Shown here in pieces: positions 43,837 to 52,070 of a DNA stretch of 63,462 nucleotides; position 1 is the stretch's first letter; each line of letters begins with the position of its first letter. The stretch lies in assembly GCF_004354045.1 (NCBI RefSeq), contig NZ_SMRT01000026.1:1-63462 (forward strand). Reading direction: 5' to 3'. Both the position numbers and the translations under genes were made by a program. Under the pieces are notes generated by a model that was not told where the DNA came from, searched no databases, and saw only the letters and a program-made list of their open reading frames with translations. The DNA comes from Paenibacillus piri (GTDB lineage Bacteria > Bacillota > Bacilli > Paenibacillales > NBRC-103111).

Positions 43837-44664
43837 TCACACTCCATCATAGAAATAGTTTCCTGGTACTACCGTAATTTGCTTGGTCTTCGGATCGACT
43901 GCGGACAGCTTGGCCAGCGAAATATATTCTTCGACCAGATGCTCCTCCACTTCGCCCGACTCGACAAATACGCCGACCCCTTTGACTGTCGCCTTGAATT
44001 CCTTCAACAAGTCCATCATTCCGTGCACGGTCCCGCCAACCCGCATAAAGTCGTCTATAATGAGCACTCGCGATTCTTCTTTCATAGCTCTGCGCGATAA
44101 GGACATCGTCTGGATTCGTTTGTTCGAGCCGGAAACATAGTTGATGCTGACCGCCGATCCTTCCGTCACCTTGTTGTCGCGCCTTACGATCACGACAGGC
44201 AGGTTTAAAAACGACGCCGTCGCATAAGCAATCGGAATCCCTTTCGTTTCCACCGTCATGACGACATCGATATCTTTGGAGGAAAAAGCGGTTGCAAACA
44301 TTTTGCCGACTTCGTTCAAAATAAACGGCTGCCCCATAATATCGGACATGTACATATATCCGCCCGGCAAAATCCGCTCCGGCTGCTCCAGCTGCTTGCA
44401 GATGCCCTGAATAAACATCAGCGACGCCGCCTTGGATACCTTCGGGATAAACTTGACCCCTCCGGCCGCTCCGGCCAACGTCTGTAGATCGCCAAGTCCC
44501 TCTTCCTCAAACACTTCCTTAATAATTGCCAAATCTTCGCTGATCGAGGATTTAGCCGAATTGTACCGATCCGCAAATGTAGTTAAAGGAATAAGTGTAT
44601 GAGGGCGAAATAGCAAGTATTGCGTCATCTCGACCAATCTTGCGCTTCGTTTCAACTTTTTCAT
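43837..44664 (-). CDS. purR: Purine operon repressor PurR
   Basis: PRPP-sensing repressor of purine genes: N-terminal winged helix (about 1-75) and C-terminal phosphoribosyltransferase domain with the PRPP loop VLIIDDFMRVGGT. The ATG at 44664 (GGGGTG ahead) gives 275 residues; an ATG 15 nt upstream lacks a site. It shares an operon with ridA behind a TTGAAA-18-TATATT promoter. Confidence 0.96.
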   Translation of the reverse strand: MKKLKRSARLVEMTQYLLFRPHTLIPLTTFADRYNSAKSSISEDLAIIKEVFEEEGLGDLQTLAGAAGGVKFIPKVSKAASLMFIQGICKQLEQPERILPGGYMYMSDIMGQPFILNEVGKMFATAFSSKDIDVVMTVETKGIPIAYATASFLNLPVVIVRRDNKVTEGSAVSINYVSGSNKRIQTMSLSRRAMKEESRVLIIDDFMRVGGTVHGMMDLLKEFKATVKGVGVFVESGEVEEHLVEEYISLAKLSAVDPKTKQITVVPGNYFYDGV

Positions 44665-44715
44665 CGGTGCACCCCTCATTCGTAAAATGGCATAAAATCC
44701 GAATAATATAATGAG

Positions 44716-44745
44716 AATATACCATTTTTATACGTATTTTTTCAA
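44716..44745 (-). promoter_or_regulatory. purR promoter (SigA)
   Basis: On the minus strand TTGAAA (44745-44740), 18 bp, TATATT (44721-44716). I did not find a PurBox pair. Confidence 0.75.
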
Positions 44746-44790
44746 GATGTTCATGAAAATTATTCTGACATGCAGTTAACATGAACTTAA

Positions 44791-44813
44791 GGCTGCTTAT
44801 CAAGTAAGCAGCC
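44791..44813 (-). terminator. Hairpin at the ispE stop
   Basis: On the minus strand GGCTGCTTA, loop CTTGA, TAAGCAGCC: 9 bp. The ispE stop codon lies in it. The T run is poor, so termination is uncertain. Confidence 0.55.
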
Positions 44814-45654
44814 GCACCGCGTACACATCCTTGCAAAAACCGCGCAGCCCGTTGTATATCCGCGCTACCTTCGCCTCTTTGGAAACGAGGCCGAACACGG
44901 TCGGACCGCTGCCCGACATCAACACCCCTTCGGCGCCAAGCCGAAGCATGCACTCCTTCAGCTGCCTGACCTCGGGATACAGGTCCAGGGTTACTTCCTC
45001 CAGCACATTGCCTAGACCGTCGCACAGCAGATCGAACCGTTTCAGCCGAATCGCTTCCAGCACCTTCGCCACGGAAGGATGCCGCTGAATATGGCCGGCT
45101 CTCAGCTTGCCGTAAATGTCGGCCGTCGATACGTTGATCGGCGGCTTGGCCAGGATGACCCAGCACTGCGGCGGCGCTTCGATCGGCTCCAGCTTTTCGC
45201 CGCGTCCGCGAGCAATCGCGGTGCCTCCGGTAACACAGAACGGCACATCCGAGCCGAGCTCCGCCCCCAAGCGCTGCAGCTCCGGCGTCGGAATCCCGAG
45301 CTGCCACAAACGGTTCAAGCCGCGCAGCGTAGCCGCAGCATCGCTGCTGCCTCCTGCAAGGCCGGCCGCGACCGGTATTTTTTTATCCAAATGTATGTAA
45401 ACGCCCTGCTTCACGTCATAGCGTTCTTTAATTAGCCTTGCCGCCTGAAAAGCCAAGTTTTTCTCATCCAACGGTATGTAACCGGCCTGGCTCGAAATGA
45501 TGATCGTATCGCGGGGCAGCTCCTGCATTTCGATCCGGTCGGCCAGGTCTACCATCGTCATGATCATTTCGACCTCATGGTAGCCGTCCTCCCGCTTATG
45601 CAGGACATCCAGCATGAGATTGATTTTGGCCGGCGCTTTCTCAAAAACTTTCAT
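44800..45654 (-). CDS. ispE: 4-diphosphocytidyl-2-C-methyl-D-erythritol kinase
   Basis: GHMP kinase of the non-mevalonate isoprenoid pathway. The 284-residue protein has the N-terminal APAKINLMLDV, the GHMP motif PVAAGLAGGSSDAAA and the C-terminal MSGSGPTVFGL. It lies between purR and sspF, as yabH (ispE) does in B. subtilis. Confidence 0.96.
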   Translation of the reverse strand: MKVFEKAPAKINLMLDVLHKREDGYHEVEMIMTMVDLADRIEMQELPRDTIIISSQAGYIPLDEKNLAFQAARLIKERYDVKQGVYIHLDKKIPVAAGLAGGSSDAAATLRGLNRLWQLGIPTPELQRLGAELGSDVPFCVTGGTAIARGRGEKLEPIEAPPQCWVILAKPPINVSTADIYGKLRAGHIQRHPSVAKVLEAIRLKRFDLLCDGLGNVLEEVTLDLYPEVRQLKECMLRLGAEGVLMSGSGPTVFGLVSKEAKVARIYNGLRGFCKDVYAVRLLT

Positions 45655-45708
45655 AGGACACCTTCTTTACAGCGCTAAAGTTCTTTTTCTAATACTATAC
45701 CAGACAAC

Positions 45709-45745
45709 AAAAAAAAGCTAAAGCGCGCTTCGCGTGCTCCAGCTT
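45709..45745 (-). terminator. Terminator after sspF
   Basis: On the minus strand AAGCTGGAGC...GCTTTAGCTT with an inner GC-rich stem, followed by eight T. Confidence 0.78.
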
Positions 45746-45773
45746 CCGTTTGGACCGTTGAAACCGGCCAGGA

Positions 45774-45968
45774 TCAATACCTCGGGGGCTGCTGCGGTTG
45801 GCGGGAGGCTTGCTCGGCAATTTGAATCGCTCTCTTCACCATGTTTCCCGCATCCTTCGTACGTATACCTCCCCAGCCCTCACGCTGCACGGTTTCATAA
45901 AAACCAAGATCCTTCGCCAGCTCGGACTTGAACTGCTCCGACATCACTCCGCGGCTTCTGCGCGCCAT
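45774..45968 (-). CDS. sspF: Small acid-soluble spore protein SspF (alpha/beta type)
   Basis: A 64-residue minor SASP that binds forespore DNA. It has the typical core EQFKSELAKDLGFYETVQREGWGGIRTKDAGNMVKRAIQIAEQ. GGAGGG precedes the ATG. A SigG promoter is visible upstream, and the ispE-sspF-veg order matches B. subtilis. Confidence 0.95.
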   Translation of the reverse strand: MARRSRGVMSEQFKSELAKDLGFYETVQREGWGGIRTKDAGNMVKRAIQIAEQASRQPQQPPRY

Positions 45969-45999
45969 GCACGATCCCTCCTTTACGATAATATAGCTG

Positions 46000-46028
46000 T
46001 AGTATGCCCTGCCGCTCCGGTTCCATGC
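46000..46028 (-). promoter_or_regulatory. sspF SigG promoter
   Basis: On the minus strand GCATG (46028-46024) and CATACTA (46006-46000) are separated by 17 bp, fitting SigG (GHATR-N17/18-CATNNTA). Confidence 0.72.
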
Positions 46029-46044
46029 AGCCGCTCCCTGCCCG

Positions 46045-46192
46045 GGATAAACGGCTTCGCCTTCCTTAGAGGACGAGAGCGTTTATCAAGCTTTCAGCCA
46101 AGGATAAACAGCTCCGCCGTCCTTAAGGACAAGTGCGTTTGCCATGGTTGTGCGAAGCTAAGTATAAAGCTTATTCTTTCTATTCACCTAAC
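46045..46192. repeat. Intergenic repeat, copies A and B
   Basis: Two related units lie between sspF and veg. A (46045-46090) starts GGATAAACGGCTTCGCC and ends GCGTTTATC; B (46101-46192) starts GGATAAACAGCTCCGCC and runs on through TGCGAAGCTAAGTAT to an A-rich end. A third copy is at 55932-56022. Unit ends are inverted (GATAAACG...CGTTTATC), and centres are small hairpins that change in step. No coding content. Confidence 0.7.
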
Positions 46193-46223
46193 AAAAAACA
46201 GCACACCCGGGGGCATGCTGTTT
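46193..46223 (-). terminator. Terminator after veg
   Basis: On the minus strand ACAGCATGCCC and GGGTGTGCTGT pair with two G-U pairs, then six T. Confidence 0.85.
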
Positions 46224-46229
46224 ATGTAT

Positions 46230-46502
46230 TTATTGTTGTATCGTGATCCGTACTTGTCCGTCATCATTGCACACGGTTACTTCTACGGACTCCGTCAATA
46301 TATCTGCATAACTGTAAGAGACTCGCTTGAACGCATTTTGTTCCTGATCCAGTTTTACGATAAAAACGGAAGGGTAGGTTTCCTCCAGCACACCGGATCG
46401 TTCAATCGTCTTGCGGCGTCCGCCATTTGCTCTTAACATGATTTTTTGTCCGACATGAGGTTCCAAACTGCGTTTGATCTCCAACAGCGCATTTTTTGCC
46501 AT
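46230..46502 (-). CDS. veg: Veg protein
   Basis: Small Veg family protein (90 residues) that in B. subtilis is very highly expressed and promotes biofilm matrix gene expression. The core ALLEIKRSLEPHVGQKIMLRANGGRRKTIERSGVLEETYPSVFIVKLDQ is characteristic. A GTG at 46514 overlaps the AGAGGTGG site, so the ATG at 46502 is used. Two strong promoters stand upstream. Confidence 0.94.
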   Translation of the reverse strand: MAKNALLEIKRSLEPHVGQKIMLRANGGRRKTIERSGVLEETYPSVFIVKLDQEQNAFKRVSYSYADILTESVEVTVCNDDGQVRITIQQ

Positions 46503-46528
46503 TGACCATTCCACCTCTTTCCTTACAA

Positions 46529-46557
46529 AGTATACAGCAATAGAGGTAGTATGTCAA
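46529..46557 (-). promoter_or_regulatory. veg promoter P2 (SigA)
   Basis: On the minus strand TTGACA (46557-46552), 17 bp, TATACT (46534-46529). Confidence 0.9.
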
Positions 46558-46569
46558 ATTTGAATAAAT

Positions 46570-46599
46570 ATTATATCAGCCACACAAACCTATTGTCAA
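46570..46599 (-). promoter_or_regulatory. veg promoter P1 (SigA)
   Basis: On the minus strand TTGACA (46599-46594), 18 bp, TATAAT (46575-46570). Tandem promoters fit the very high veg transcription in B. subtilis. Confidence 0.9.
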
Positions 46600-46672
46600 C
46601 GGCATTTTACCTTATTCCGGTCCGCTTTTGAATCAAAAAAGAAAGGGTTCGTTCACACAATTGTCGAATTTA

Positions 46673-46697
46673 CAAAAAAAAGCACCCTAAGGCGCTT
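46673..46697 (-). terminator. Terminator overlapping the yabG stop
   Basis: On the minus strand AAGCGCC, loop TTAG, GGTGCTT, then T7. The yabG stop is in the stem-loop. Confidence 0.8.
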
Positions 46698-47559
46698 GAG
46701 CAGGAATATATTTTTGCACTTTGGGAACGCCCCGGCGGTAACTTCCCCGCGATTCGATACCGCCCATACCCTCCAGTCCGCTGTGAGTCAGCCTGATGAT
46801 ATCCACCATATTGACCGTATCCTTGATCGGCGTAAACGCTACTTTAGCGGCGATGCAAAGCGGGTCCAACGCATGGATCAGGACGCGGGCAGGCGAGCTG
46901 GCATAATTGGCCCCCGCCTGCAGCAAAGCTTCAAAATGCGATTGGCACGCCCCGGCGATTACCGTCAGCGCATCCTTGTTTTTCTCATATTGGCGGGCTG
47001 CCTGCACCGCTTTCACAAAGTTATGGGAATTTTTATAGCTGCTGAGCTGGCTGATATCTCCTTTTCGCTTTTCTTTCAAAATTCCGTCATGTCCCGTAAT
47101 GACTACAATATCCGGTCTTGTTTGCGGGAGCAGCCGGTATAACGCATCGGCCATGTCCGCCTCGGCCACGTAATAGCCCTCTACAGGCACTCTAAGCTCT
47201 CCGTACAGATTCATGCATTTCCGCAAATATGCAGGGTCTCCGTCCAAATGGAGCACTTTACCGGGCATTTCGAAATATTGCGGCGCCGTATTCGCATTGT
47301 TCGACGTCCAGCCGTTAGGAAACGGCAGCATGGCCGCAGGCTGGGTTATGCGCATGGAATCCATCCAAGGCGGCCTTGCCGCGCCCGCATGCAGATAAGG
47401 ATCGTACTGATGCGCCACGGTTAAGTCGCTTAACGGCGCATCGGCCAGCAGGCGGTAATCCACCCCCCGCAAAACGGCCAGCTGCGGCTGGATGTCCTGA
47501 ATCTTAAAAAGAATGTCACCGCCATAAGATCTACGAGTGACCAGATCTCCCTGTTTCAT
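46687..47559 (-). CDS. yabG: Sporulation-specific protease YabG
   Basis: Coat-processing protease, made in the mother cell; in B. subtilis it cleaves SpoIVA and other coat proteins. The frame is open to 47601, but the ATG at 47559 with GAGGAGGCG ahead gives 290 residues, the same as B. subtilis. Motifs such as VVITGHDGILKEKRKGD and AGACQSHFEALL are family-typical. Confidence 0.94.
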   Translation of the reverse strand: MKQGDLVTRRSYGGDILFKIQDIQPQLAVLRGVDYRLLADAPLSDLTVAHQYDPYLHAGAARPPWMDSMRITQPAAMLPFPNGWTSNNANTAPQYFEMPGKVLHLDGDPAYLRKCMNLYGELRVPVEGYYVAEADMADALYRLLPQTRPDIVVITGHDGILKEKRKGDISQLSSYKNSHNFVKAVQAARQYEKNKDALTVIAGACQSHFEALLQAGANYASSPARVLIHALDPLCIAAKVAFTPIKDTVNMVDIIRLTHSGLEGMGGIESRGSYRRGVPKVQKYIPAQAP

Positions 47560-47618
47560 GGGCAATCGCCTCCTCGTGTATCCTATGGCTTTGGTCGGCA
47601 TTTGGTGACCGCAACCTT

Positions 47619-48524
47619 TTATTTTGCACGCCCCACCGCTTGAGACAGGATGCCGCTGAGCCGCGCATATTCCTGCATCGAAAGCGTTTCTCCCCGGCGG
47701 GACGGTTCAATCCCCGCTTCCCGCAATATCGCTTCCAGCTGCGATTTCGTTTCCTTGGTGAAATAACGCGCAGCCAAGTTATTATAGATCGTCTTCCGGC
47801 GCTGGACGAATGAAGCCTGGACGACATCGAAGAAAAACGCTTCATCCTCCACTTCGACCGCCGGCCGCCTGCGCACCTTCAACTTGATCACGGCGGAGTC
47901 GACATTCGGCTGCGGCACGAATACGGTATGCGGCACGATCGTCACAATCTCCGGATCGCAATAATATTGCACGGCGATGCTGAGGCTGCCGTATTCTTTG
48001 CCCCCCGGCTTGGCCGACATCCGTTCCGCCACTTCCTTCTGGATCATTACGACAATGTTCTCCAGCGGCAGCTTTTCCTCCAGCAGCTTCATTATGATCG
48101 GCGTCGTGATGTAATAGGGCAGATTGGCAACGACGCTGACCTGCTCAAAGCCTTGAAACTGCTCCTCGAATAACGGCTTCAATGCCACCTTCAACACGTC
48201 GCCGTGAATGACGGTTGCATGAGGGTAGCCGCCAAGCGTCTCCTTCAGTAACGGAAGCAGCCGCTGATCGATTTCGATAGCCGCCACCTTACCGGCTTCC
48301 TTGGCCAGCTGCTGGGTCAGCGCTCCGATGCCCGGCCCGATTTCAAGCGCGCCTTTCGTTTTGTCCAGCTCTGCCGCGGCTACGATTTTGTGCAAAATAT
48401 TCGGGTCGACCAAAAAGTTTTGCCCCAAGCTTTTTTTCAATACGAGACCATGCCTTTTCAAAAGCTCGCTCGTTTTTTTCGGGGAAGCAATATCCTCCTG
48501 TACAACCGTTTTACCTGTGTCCAT
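47619..48524 (-). CDS. rsmA: 16S rRNA dimethyladenosine transferase
   Basis: Dimethylates A1518 and A1519 of 16S rRNA (ksgA). The 301-residue protein has the SAM loop EIGPGIGALT, the acidic end VAAIEIDQRL and the NLPYY motif. The start overlaps the site of the preceding rnmV end (AAAGGGGTAAG). Confidence 0.97.
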   Translation of the reverse strand: MDTGKTVVQEDIASPKKTSELLKRHGLVLKKSLGQNFLVDPNILHKIVAAAELDKTKGALEIGPGIGALTQQLAKEAGKVAAIEIDQRLLPLLKETLGGYPHATVIHGDVLKVALKPLFEEQFQGFEQVSVVANLPYYITTPIIMKLLEEKLPLENIVVMIQKEVAERMSAKPGGKEYGSLSIAVQYYCDPEIVTIVPHTVFVPQPNVDSAVIKLKVRRRPAVEVEDEAFFFDVVQASFVQRRKTIYNNLAARYFTKETKSQLEAILREAGIEPSRRGETLSMQEYARLSGILSQAVGRAK

Positions 48525-48530
48525 AATGAC

Positions 48531-49076
48531 TTACCCCTTTTCTTCATCCAACTGCCGGCATGCGGCGGCAAATTCCTCGCGTGTAATCCGAAACATTCTG
48601 CAGCGGTTGTAAAACTGCTTGCCGTTGCAATAGCCTATGCCGAGACTTTGCCCCGCCGCCATCCGTCTGGAAGCGGCCTGCGGGTGAACGATGAGTCCCG
48701 CCGCGATCAAGTCGTCCCAGCGAATGTCCGATTCCACCGACTCATAATCCGTACGTACGTTCGTCAGCGCTTTCCGTATCGTTTCAACAGAAGCATTTTC
48801 CACACCGATATCCCCTTTGCTGGTCGCTTCTTCCTGCGTAATAAACGCATGCTTGCAGCCGGGCACCTGTGCGGCAATAATTTTACGAATCCGCTCTCCC
48901 GCGTGATCGGGATCGGTCAGTACGATAACGCCGCGCCGCTGCTGAGCCAGCTTGATCCGTTTCAAAATATCTTTATTAATGGCCGATCCTCCGGTTTCTA
49001 TCGTTTCCGCATCCACCGCCCGCTTAATGGCCGTCGTATCGTCCTTGCCTTCCACAACGATGATTTCCTTGATCAT
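48531..49076 (-). CDS. rnmV: Ribonuclease M5
   Basis: TOPRIM nuclease maturing 5S rRNA. The 181-residue protein has the catalytic VVEGKDD and LTDPDHAG motifs. GGGAGGAA stands before the ATG. It precedes rsmA in B. subtilis too. Confidence 0.96.
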   Translation of the reverse strand: MIKEIIVVEGKDDTTAIKRAVDAETIETGGSAINKDILKRIKLAQQRRGVIVLTDPDHAGERIRKIIAAQVPGCKHAFITQEEATSKGDIGVENASVETIRKALTNVRTDYESVESDIRWDDLIAAGLIVHPQAASRRMAAGQSLGIGYCNGKQFYNRCRMFRITREEFAAACRQLDEEKG

Positions 49077-49306
49077 GATCTGCCTATTTCCTCCCGAAAC
49101 TTCCCTAATACTTCCTCACCCAATACCCCATCTCGGCCGGATTGTGCGCCAATGGGAGCATGTCCCCCGGGGAGGAAAACGATGTTTCACCTATCATATC
49201 ACAGGAAGCACTTCCTTACCTCAAGGTCCCTATTTATTTCGGCATCCGGAGCGGAAGCTCTTTATCCCGTCCCTGCCCGGAGCTTGAAGCGGCGGGAAAA
49301 ACAGAG
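49077..49306. other. Intergenic stretch before the yabE terminator
   Basis: About 230 bp after yabE, upstream of rnmV. It should hold the rnmV promoter, but I cannot assign one. No gene is supported. Confidence 0.4.
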
Positions 49307-49330
49307 AAAAAGAAGAGGACTCCCTCTTCT
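49307..49330 (-). terminator. Terminator after yabE
   Basis: On the minus strand AGAAGAGG, loop GAGT, CCTCTTCT, then TTTT. Confidence 0.9.
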
Positions 49331-49377
49331 CTCTCAATCGTCTCTATATATGATGAGTCTGCCCCAATTGCAGGCCT

Positions 49378-50517
49378 TTAGTCCGCCGTCGGTTTCTTCG
49401 GTCCAATGACGTAAATCGTATACCCGCGCTTCGTGCCAAACCGGTTCGCATAATCGTTGCTGTCAAAATAAACATCGATTTTGTTACCCTTGATTGCGCT
49501 GCCGGTATCTTCAGCCCTGCGAAATCCAAGACCGTCAATATAAACCCACCAACCTAACGGAATTACATTCGGATCCACTGCAATCGTTCGACCTTCCATT
49601 ACTTTCGTGCCTGAGGACGTCAGTCCATACTGCGGGTGCTCGGCGCTCTTGCCGGTCGACGCAACCCCAGCCGAATAGGCCGTAAGCGTCGCGTTGTTAA
49701 TAACCTGCTTCACTCCGAAGGAGACCCCGCTCTTGATCACATCTTGCGTATTCGGCGAGGAGGCCGATAAAGCCACTACCGGATTTTTGGTTCCTATGGC
49801 CACAATTTTATTAACGCTTCCGGACTTTACTTTCTCGTCAATCACTTGCTCGGCTATCAGTTTGCCGTCTTCATACAACTTTTCCTTCGTCTTGAGAAGC
49901 AATCCTTCCTGCCCCTCCTGAACGGTCTTCTCCTTGCCCTTCGGAAGCTGAGGATCGTTCTTTTTTTCCACATCAAAAGCAATCGGCTCCGAAACCTCCT
50001 CGGTTTCTTTCTTGACACGGACAACCTGAATCGCTCCATCAGTCGGCAGCGCGGCATCGACAGCCGGGTTTACCTTGTCAAGCTCGCCAACAGGTACATT
50101 CTGTTCATTTAAAACATGACCTACCGTTTTACCAACCGTAAAGACGGTTTTCGTTTCGCCATCTGCGGTCAATTGAACCGGCTTGGCATGCTCGATCGTA
50201 ATTCGGTCACCGTTCCTCAACCTCGAGCCCGGTCCCTGCGATATATAGTCATGCTCTCCTACTGCAATTTTTTGCTCATCCAGTAAATGCTGTAATTCCC
50301 CTTGCTTCGTAACGATAACCGATTCCTGGCCGTTTACAATTACGGTCACCTTCTTGGCAGCCGTACCGCTTAACATTAGCATAAACAATAAAATCATCGC
50401 GATCGAACTTACTGAAACAATCAATGTTAAACGCAAGGTTTCATGATTCCATCGCATTGCGAAGGACATGCTGGATGATCGTCTTACATGGGTTTGCTCT
50501 TGTTGAATAGCTCCCAC
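49378..50517 (-). CDS. yabE: YabE-type cell-wall protein (DUF348, G5 and 3D domains)
   Basis: The 379-residue exported or membrane-linked protein has one membrane segment (about 30-50), DUF348 repeats (about 57-160), a G5-type domain (about 165-250) and a C-terminal 3D domain (about 275-375; TLTAYSAG, DPNVIPLGWWVYI, AEDTGSAIKGNKIDVYF). The 3D domain is a lytic-transglycosylase-like fold, so peptidoglycan processing or Rpf-like revival activity is likely. GTG start with AAGGAGGA 8 nt ahead. A c-di-AMP riboswitch controls it. Confidence 0.93.
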   Translation of the reverse strand: MGAIQQEQTHVRRSSSMSFAMRWNHETLRLTLIVSVSSIAMILLFMLMLSGTAAKKVTVIVNGQESVIVTKQGELQHLLDEQKIAVGEHDYISQGPGSRLRNGDRITIEHAKPVQLTADGETKTVFTVGKTVGHVLNEQNVPVGELDKVNPAVDAALPTDGAIQVVRVKKETEEVSEPIAFDVEKKNDPQLPKGKEKTVQEGQEGLLLKTKEKLYEDGKLIAEQVIDEKVKSGSVNKIVAIGTKNPVVALSASSPNTQDVIKSGVSFGVKQVINNATLTAYSAGVASTGKSAEHPQYGLTSSGTKVMEGRTIAVDPNVIPLGWWVYIDGLGFRRAEDTGSAIKGNKIDVYFDSNDYANRFGTKRGYTIYVIGPKKPTAD

Positions 50518-50747
50518 TTGTTCGGTCCTCCTTCAAAGCCCCGCCGTCGTTATTACTCAAAAGATCCATCTGACGCGACTATGGTTAAGTTTTGCAAGCT
50601 TTTCGTCTCTCAACATAAGTAAGGGCTGCAAGCTTCCGTTCCATATCGTTCTTTTACCTGCGGAGTCATCACCTCCTGTATACCCGGGTACGTTCGTATT
50701 CCCGATCAAAGGTTAAACTTCCAAGCTGCTGCAACGAAGGAAAACAA
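50518..50747 (-). other. yabE leader between riboswitch terminator and start
   Basis: About 230 nt of 5' untranslated RNA. It has a strong anti-SD match AGGAGGTGAT (50677-50668), here paired in a GGAG...CTCC hairpin, and a 19-codon uORF starting near 50669. Two TGCAAGCTT copies lie 35 bp apart further on. Confidence 0.4.
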
Positions 50748-50785
50748 AAAAGCCGCGGAAAGAGGTCTCTTCCCGTGACTTTGAA
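50748..50785 (-). terminator. Riboswitch terminator upstream of yabE
   Basis: On the minus strand GTCACGGGAAGA and TCTTTCCGCGGC (mostly paired, one mismatch), then TTTTTT. It stands just after the riboswitch core, so it is likely the expression platform. Confidence 0.82.
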
Positions 50786-50814
50786 TTATTTCACTTGTTA
50801 TGAAATAAAGCGCA

Positions 50815-50945
50815 CGACAATCGTTACCTCTCTCTTAACGCTTACGAGGTTAGCTGACGGATTCGGACTTGAGAGTCGCCCTACACGGCCGGTTCAAACT
50901 GCATAACCTTAACCGTGATTCACCCCTGAAAATGTGACCTTTGTC
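50815..50945 (-). promoter_or_regulatory. c-di-AMP (ydaO-yuaA) riboswitch
   Basis: On the minus strand the leader contains GGGGTGAATC, AGGGCGACTCTCAAGTCCGAAT and CCGTCAGCTAACCTCGTAAGCG, the hallmark of the ydaO-yuaA class. Boundaries are approximate. The element normally shuts genes off when c-di-AMP is high, and cell-wall hydrolases are typical targets, which fits yabE. Confidence 0.88.
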
Positions 50946-51240
50946 TCATTGTAAAAACTGGACGGCCACCTTGCGGTTCCCCCGTTTCCCTGACGGAAAC
51001 TCAGCGAAAATGAAAATTTGGCAAACGTATTAAGTTAATATTGAGTTTACGCTGTCTGATGCAAAATTGTAAAGTATACAAACACACCAAAAAACTGCGA
51101 TTTTCATCCGAATTTCCGTTTTTTTCCCGAAATACGGCATGTAATCATTATCTTTCTAATGCTGTCGTACTTTATTAACTATTTTTCTCGCGTTATCGTC
51201 TTTTCGACGAAAATAGACTCGTCTCAACCCTCTTATGCAA
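50946..51240. other. Region upstream of the c-di-AMP riboswitch
   Basis: About 295 bp between the riboswitch and tatD. The yabE promoter should be here: TATACT at 51077-51072 is a candidate -10, but no good -35 stands 17 bp away. Repeats or tRNA are not seen. Confidence 0.4.
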
Positions 51241-52008
51241 TTAAAGTAACCCGAATAATGTAATTGCATTTTGCGTGGTCGCATGAGCCAGCTTCTCTAA
51301 GGTCAAGCCTTTGATTTGTGCTGCGGTTTCTGCGACTAATTTCACATATGACGACTCGTTGCGTTTGCCTCGAAATGGGTGCGGAGTGAGGTAAGGCGCG
51401 TCGGTTTCGATCAACAATCGATCCAACGGCACTTTCTCCAGCACCTCTTTGGGCTGCTTGGCGTTCTTAAACGTTACCGGGCCCCCGAACGAAATGTAAA
51501 AATTCATATCGAGGCATAGCTTGGCCGTTTCCCAGCTGCCTGAAAAGCAGTGCATCACACCGCCTACGTCGGCCGCGCGCTCCTCGCGAAGCACCTGGAG
51601 GATGTCGTGGTGGGCATCGCGGTTATGAATCACGATCGGCATGTCCAGCTTGCGGGCGAGCCGGATTTGCTCGCGAAATACGCGATCCTGCACATCCTTG
51701 GGCGACGTGTCCCAATAATAATCGAGTCCGATCTCGCCGATCGCCACAACCTTGGGATGACTGCATAATTGTTCGATCCATGCCAGATCGTCAGACGTCA
51801 TATCTTTCGCATCCTGCGGATGCCAACCAACGGTTGAATAAATAAAATCGTACTGCTCCGCCAGTGCGATCGAGCTCGGAATCGTCTCGCGGTTAAATCC
51901 GATATTGATAATTCGACTAATTCCGCTCTCAACCGCGCGCTGAATGACATCATGTCGATCTTCATCGAACTGGGGAGCATTAAGATGGGTATGAGTATCG
52001 GTCAACAT
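51241..52008 (-). CDS. tatD: TatD-family metal-dependent DNase/hydrolase
   Basis: The 255-residue TIM-barrel protein has metal-binding DTHTHLN, the GEIGLD glutamate, IHNRDAH, HCFSGS and TDAPYL. TatD proteins act as 3'-5' exonucleases or D-aminoacyl-tRNA deacylases; the exact role here is unclear. GGAGATCA precedes the ATG. In B. subtilis metS is the upstream neighbour. Confidence 0.93.
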   Translation of the reverse strand: MLTDTHTHLNAPQFDEDRHDVIQRAVESGISRIINIGFNRETIPSSIALAEQYDFIYSTVGWHPQDAKDMTSDDLAWIEQLCSHPKVVAIGEIGLDYYWDTSPKDVQDRVFREQIRLARKLDMPIVIHNRDAHHDILQVLREERAADVGGVMHCFSGSWETAKLCLDMNFYISFGGPVTFKNAKQPKEVLEKVPLDRLLIETDAPYLTPHPFRGKRNESSYVKLVAETAAQIKGLTLEKLAHATTQNAITLFGLL

Positions 52009-52070
52009 GGCAATGTGATCTCCTTTAATGTGCGTGTTCGGTATTGGACTGCGCTGTAGTCATCAGGCGT

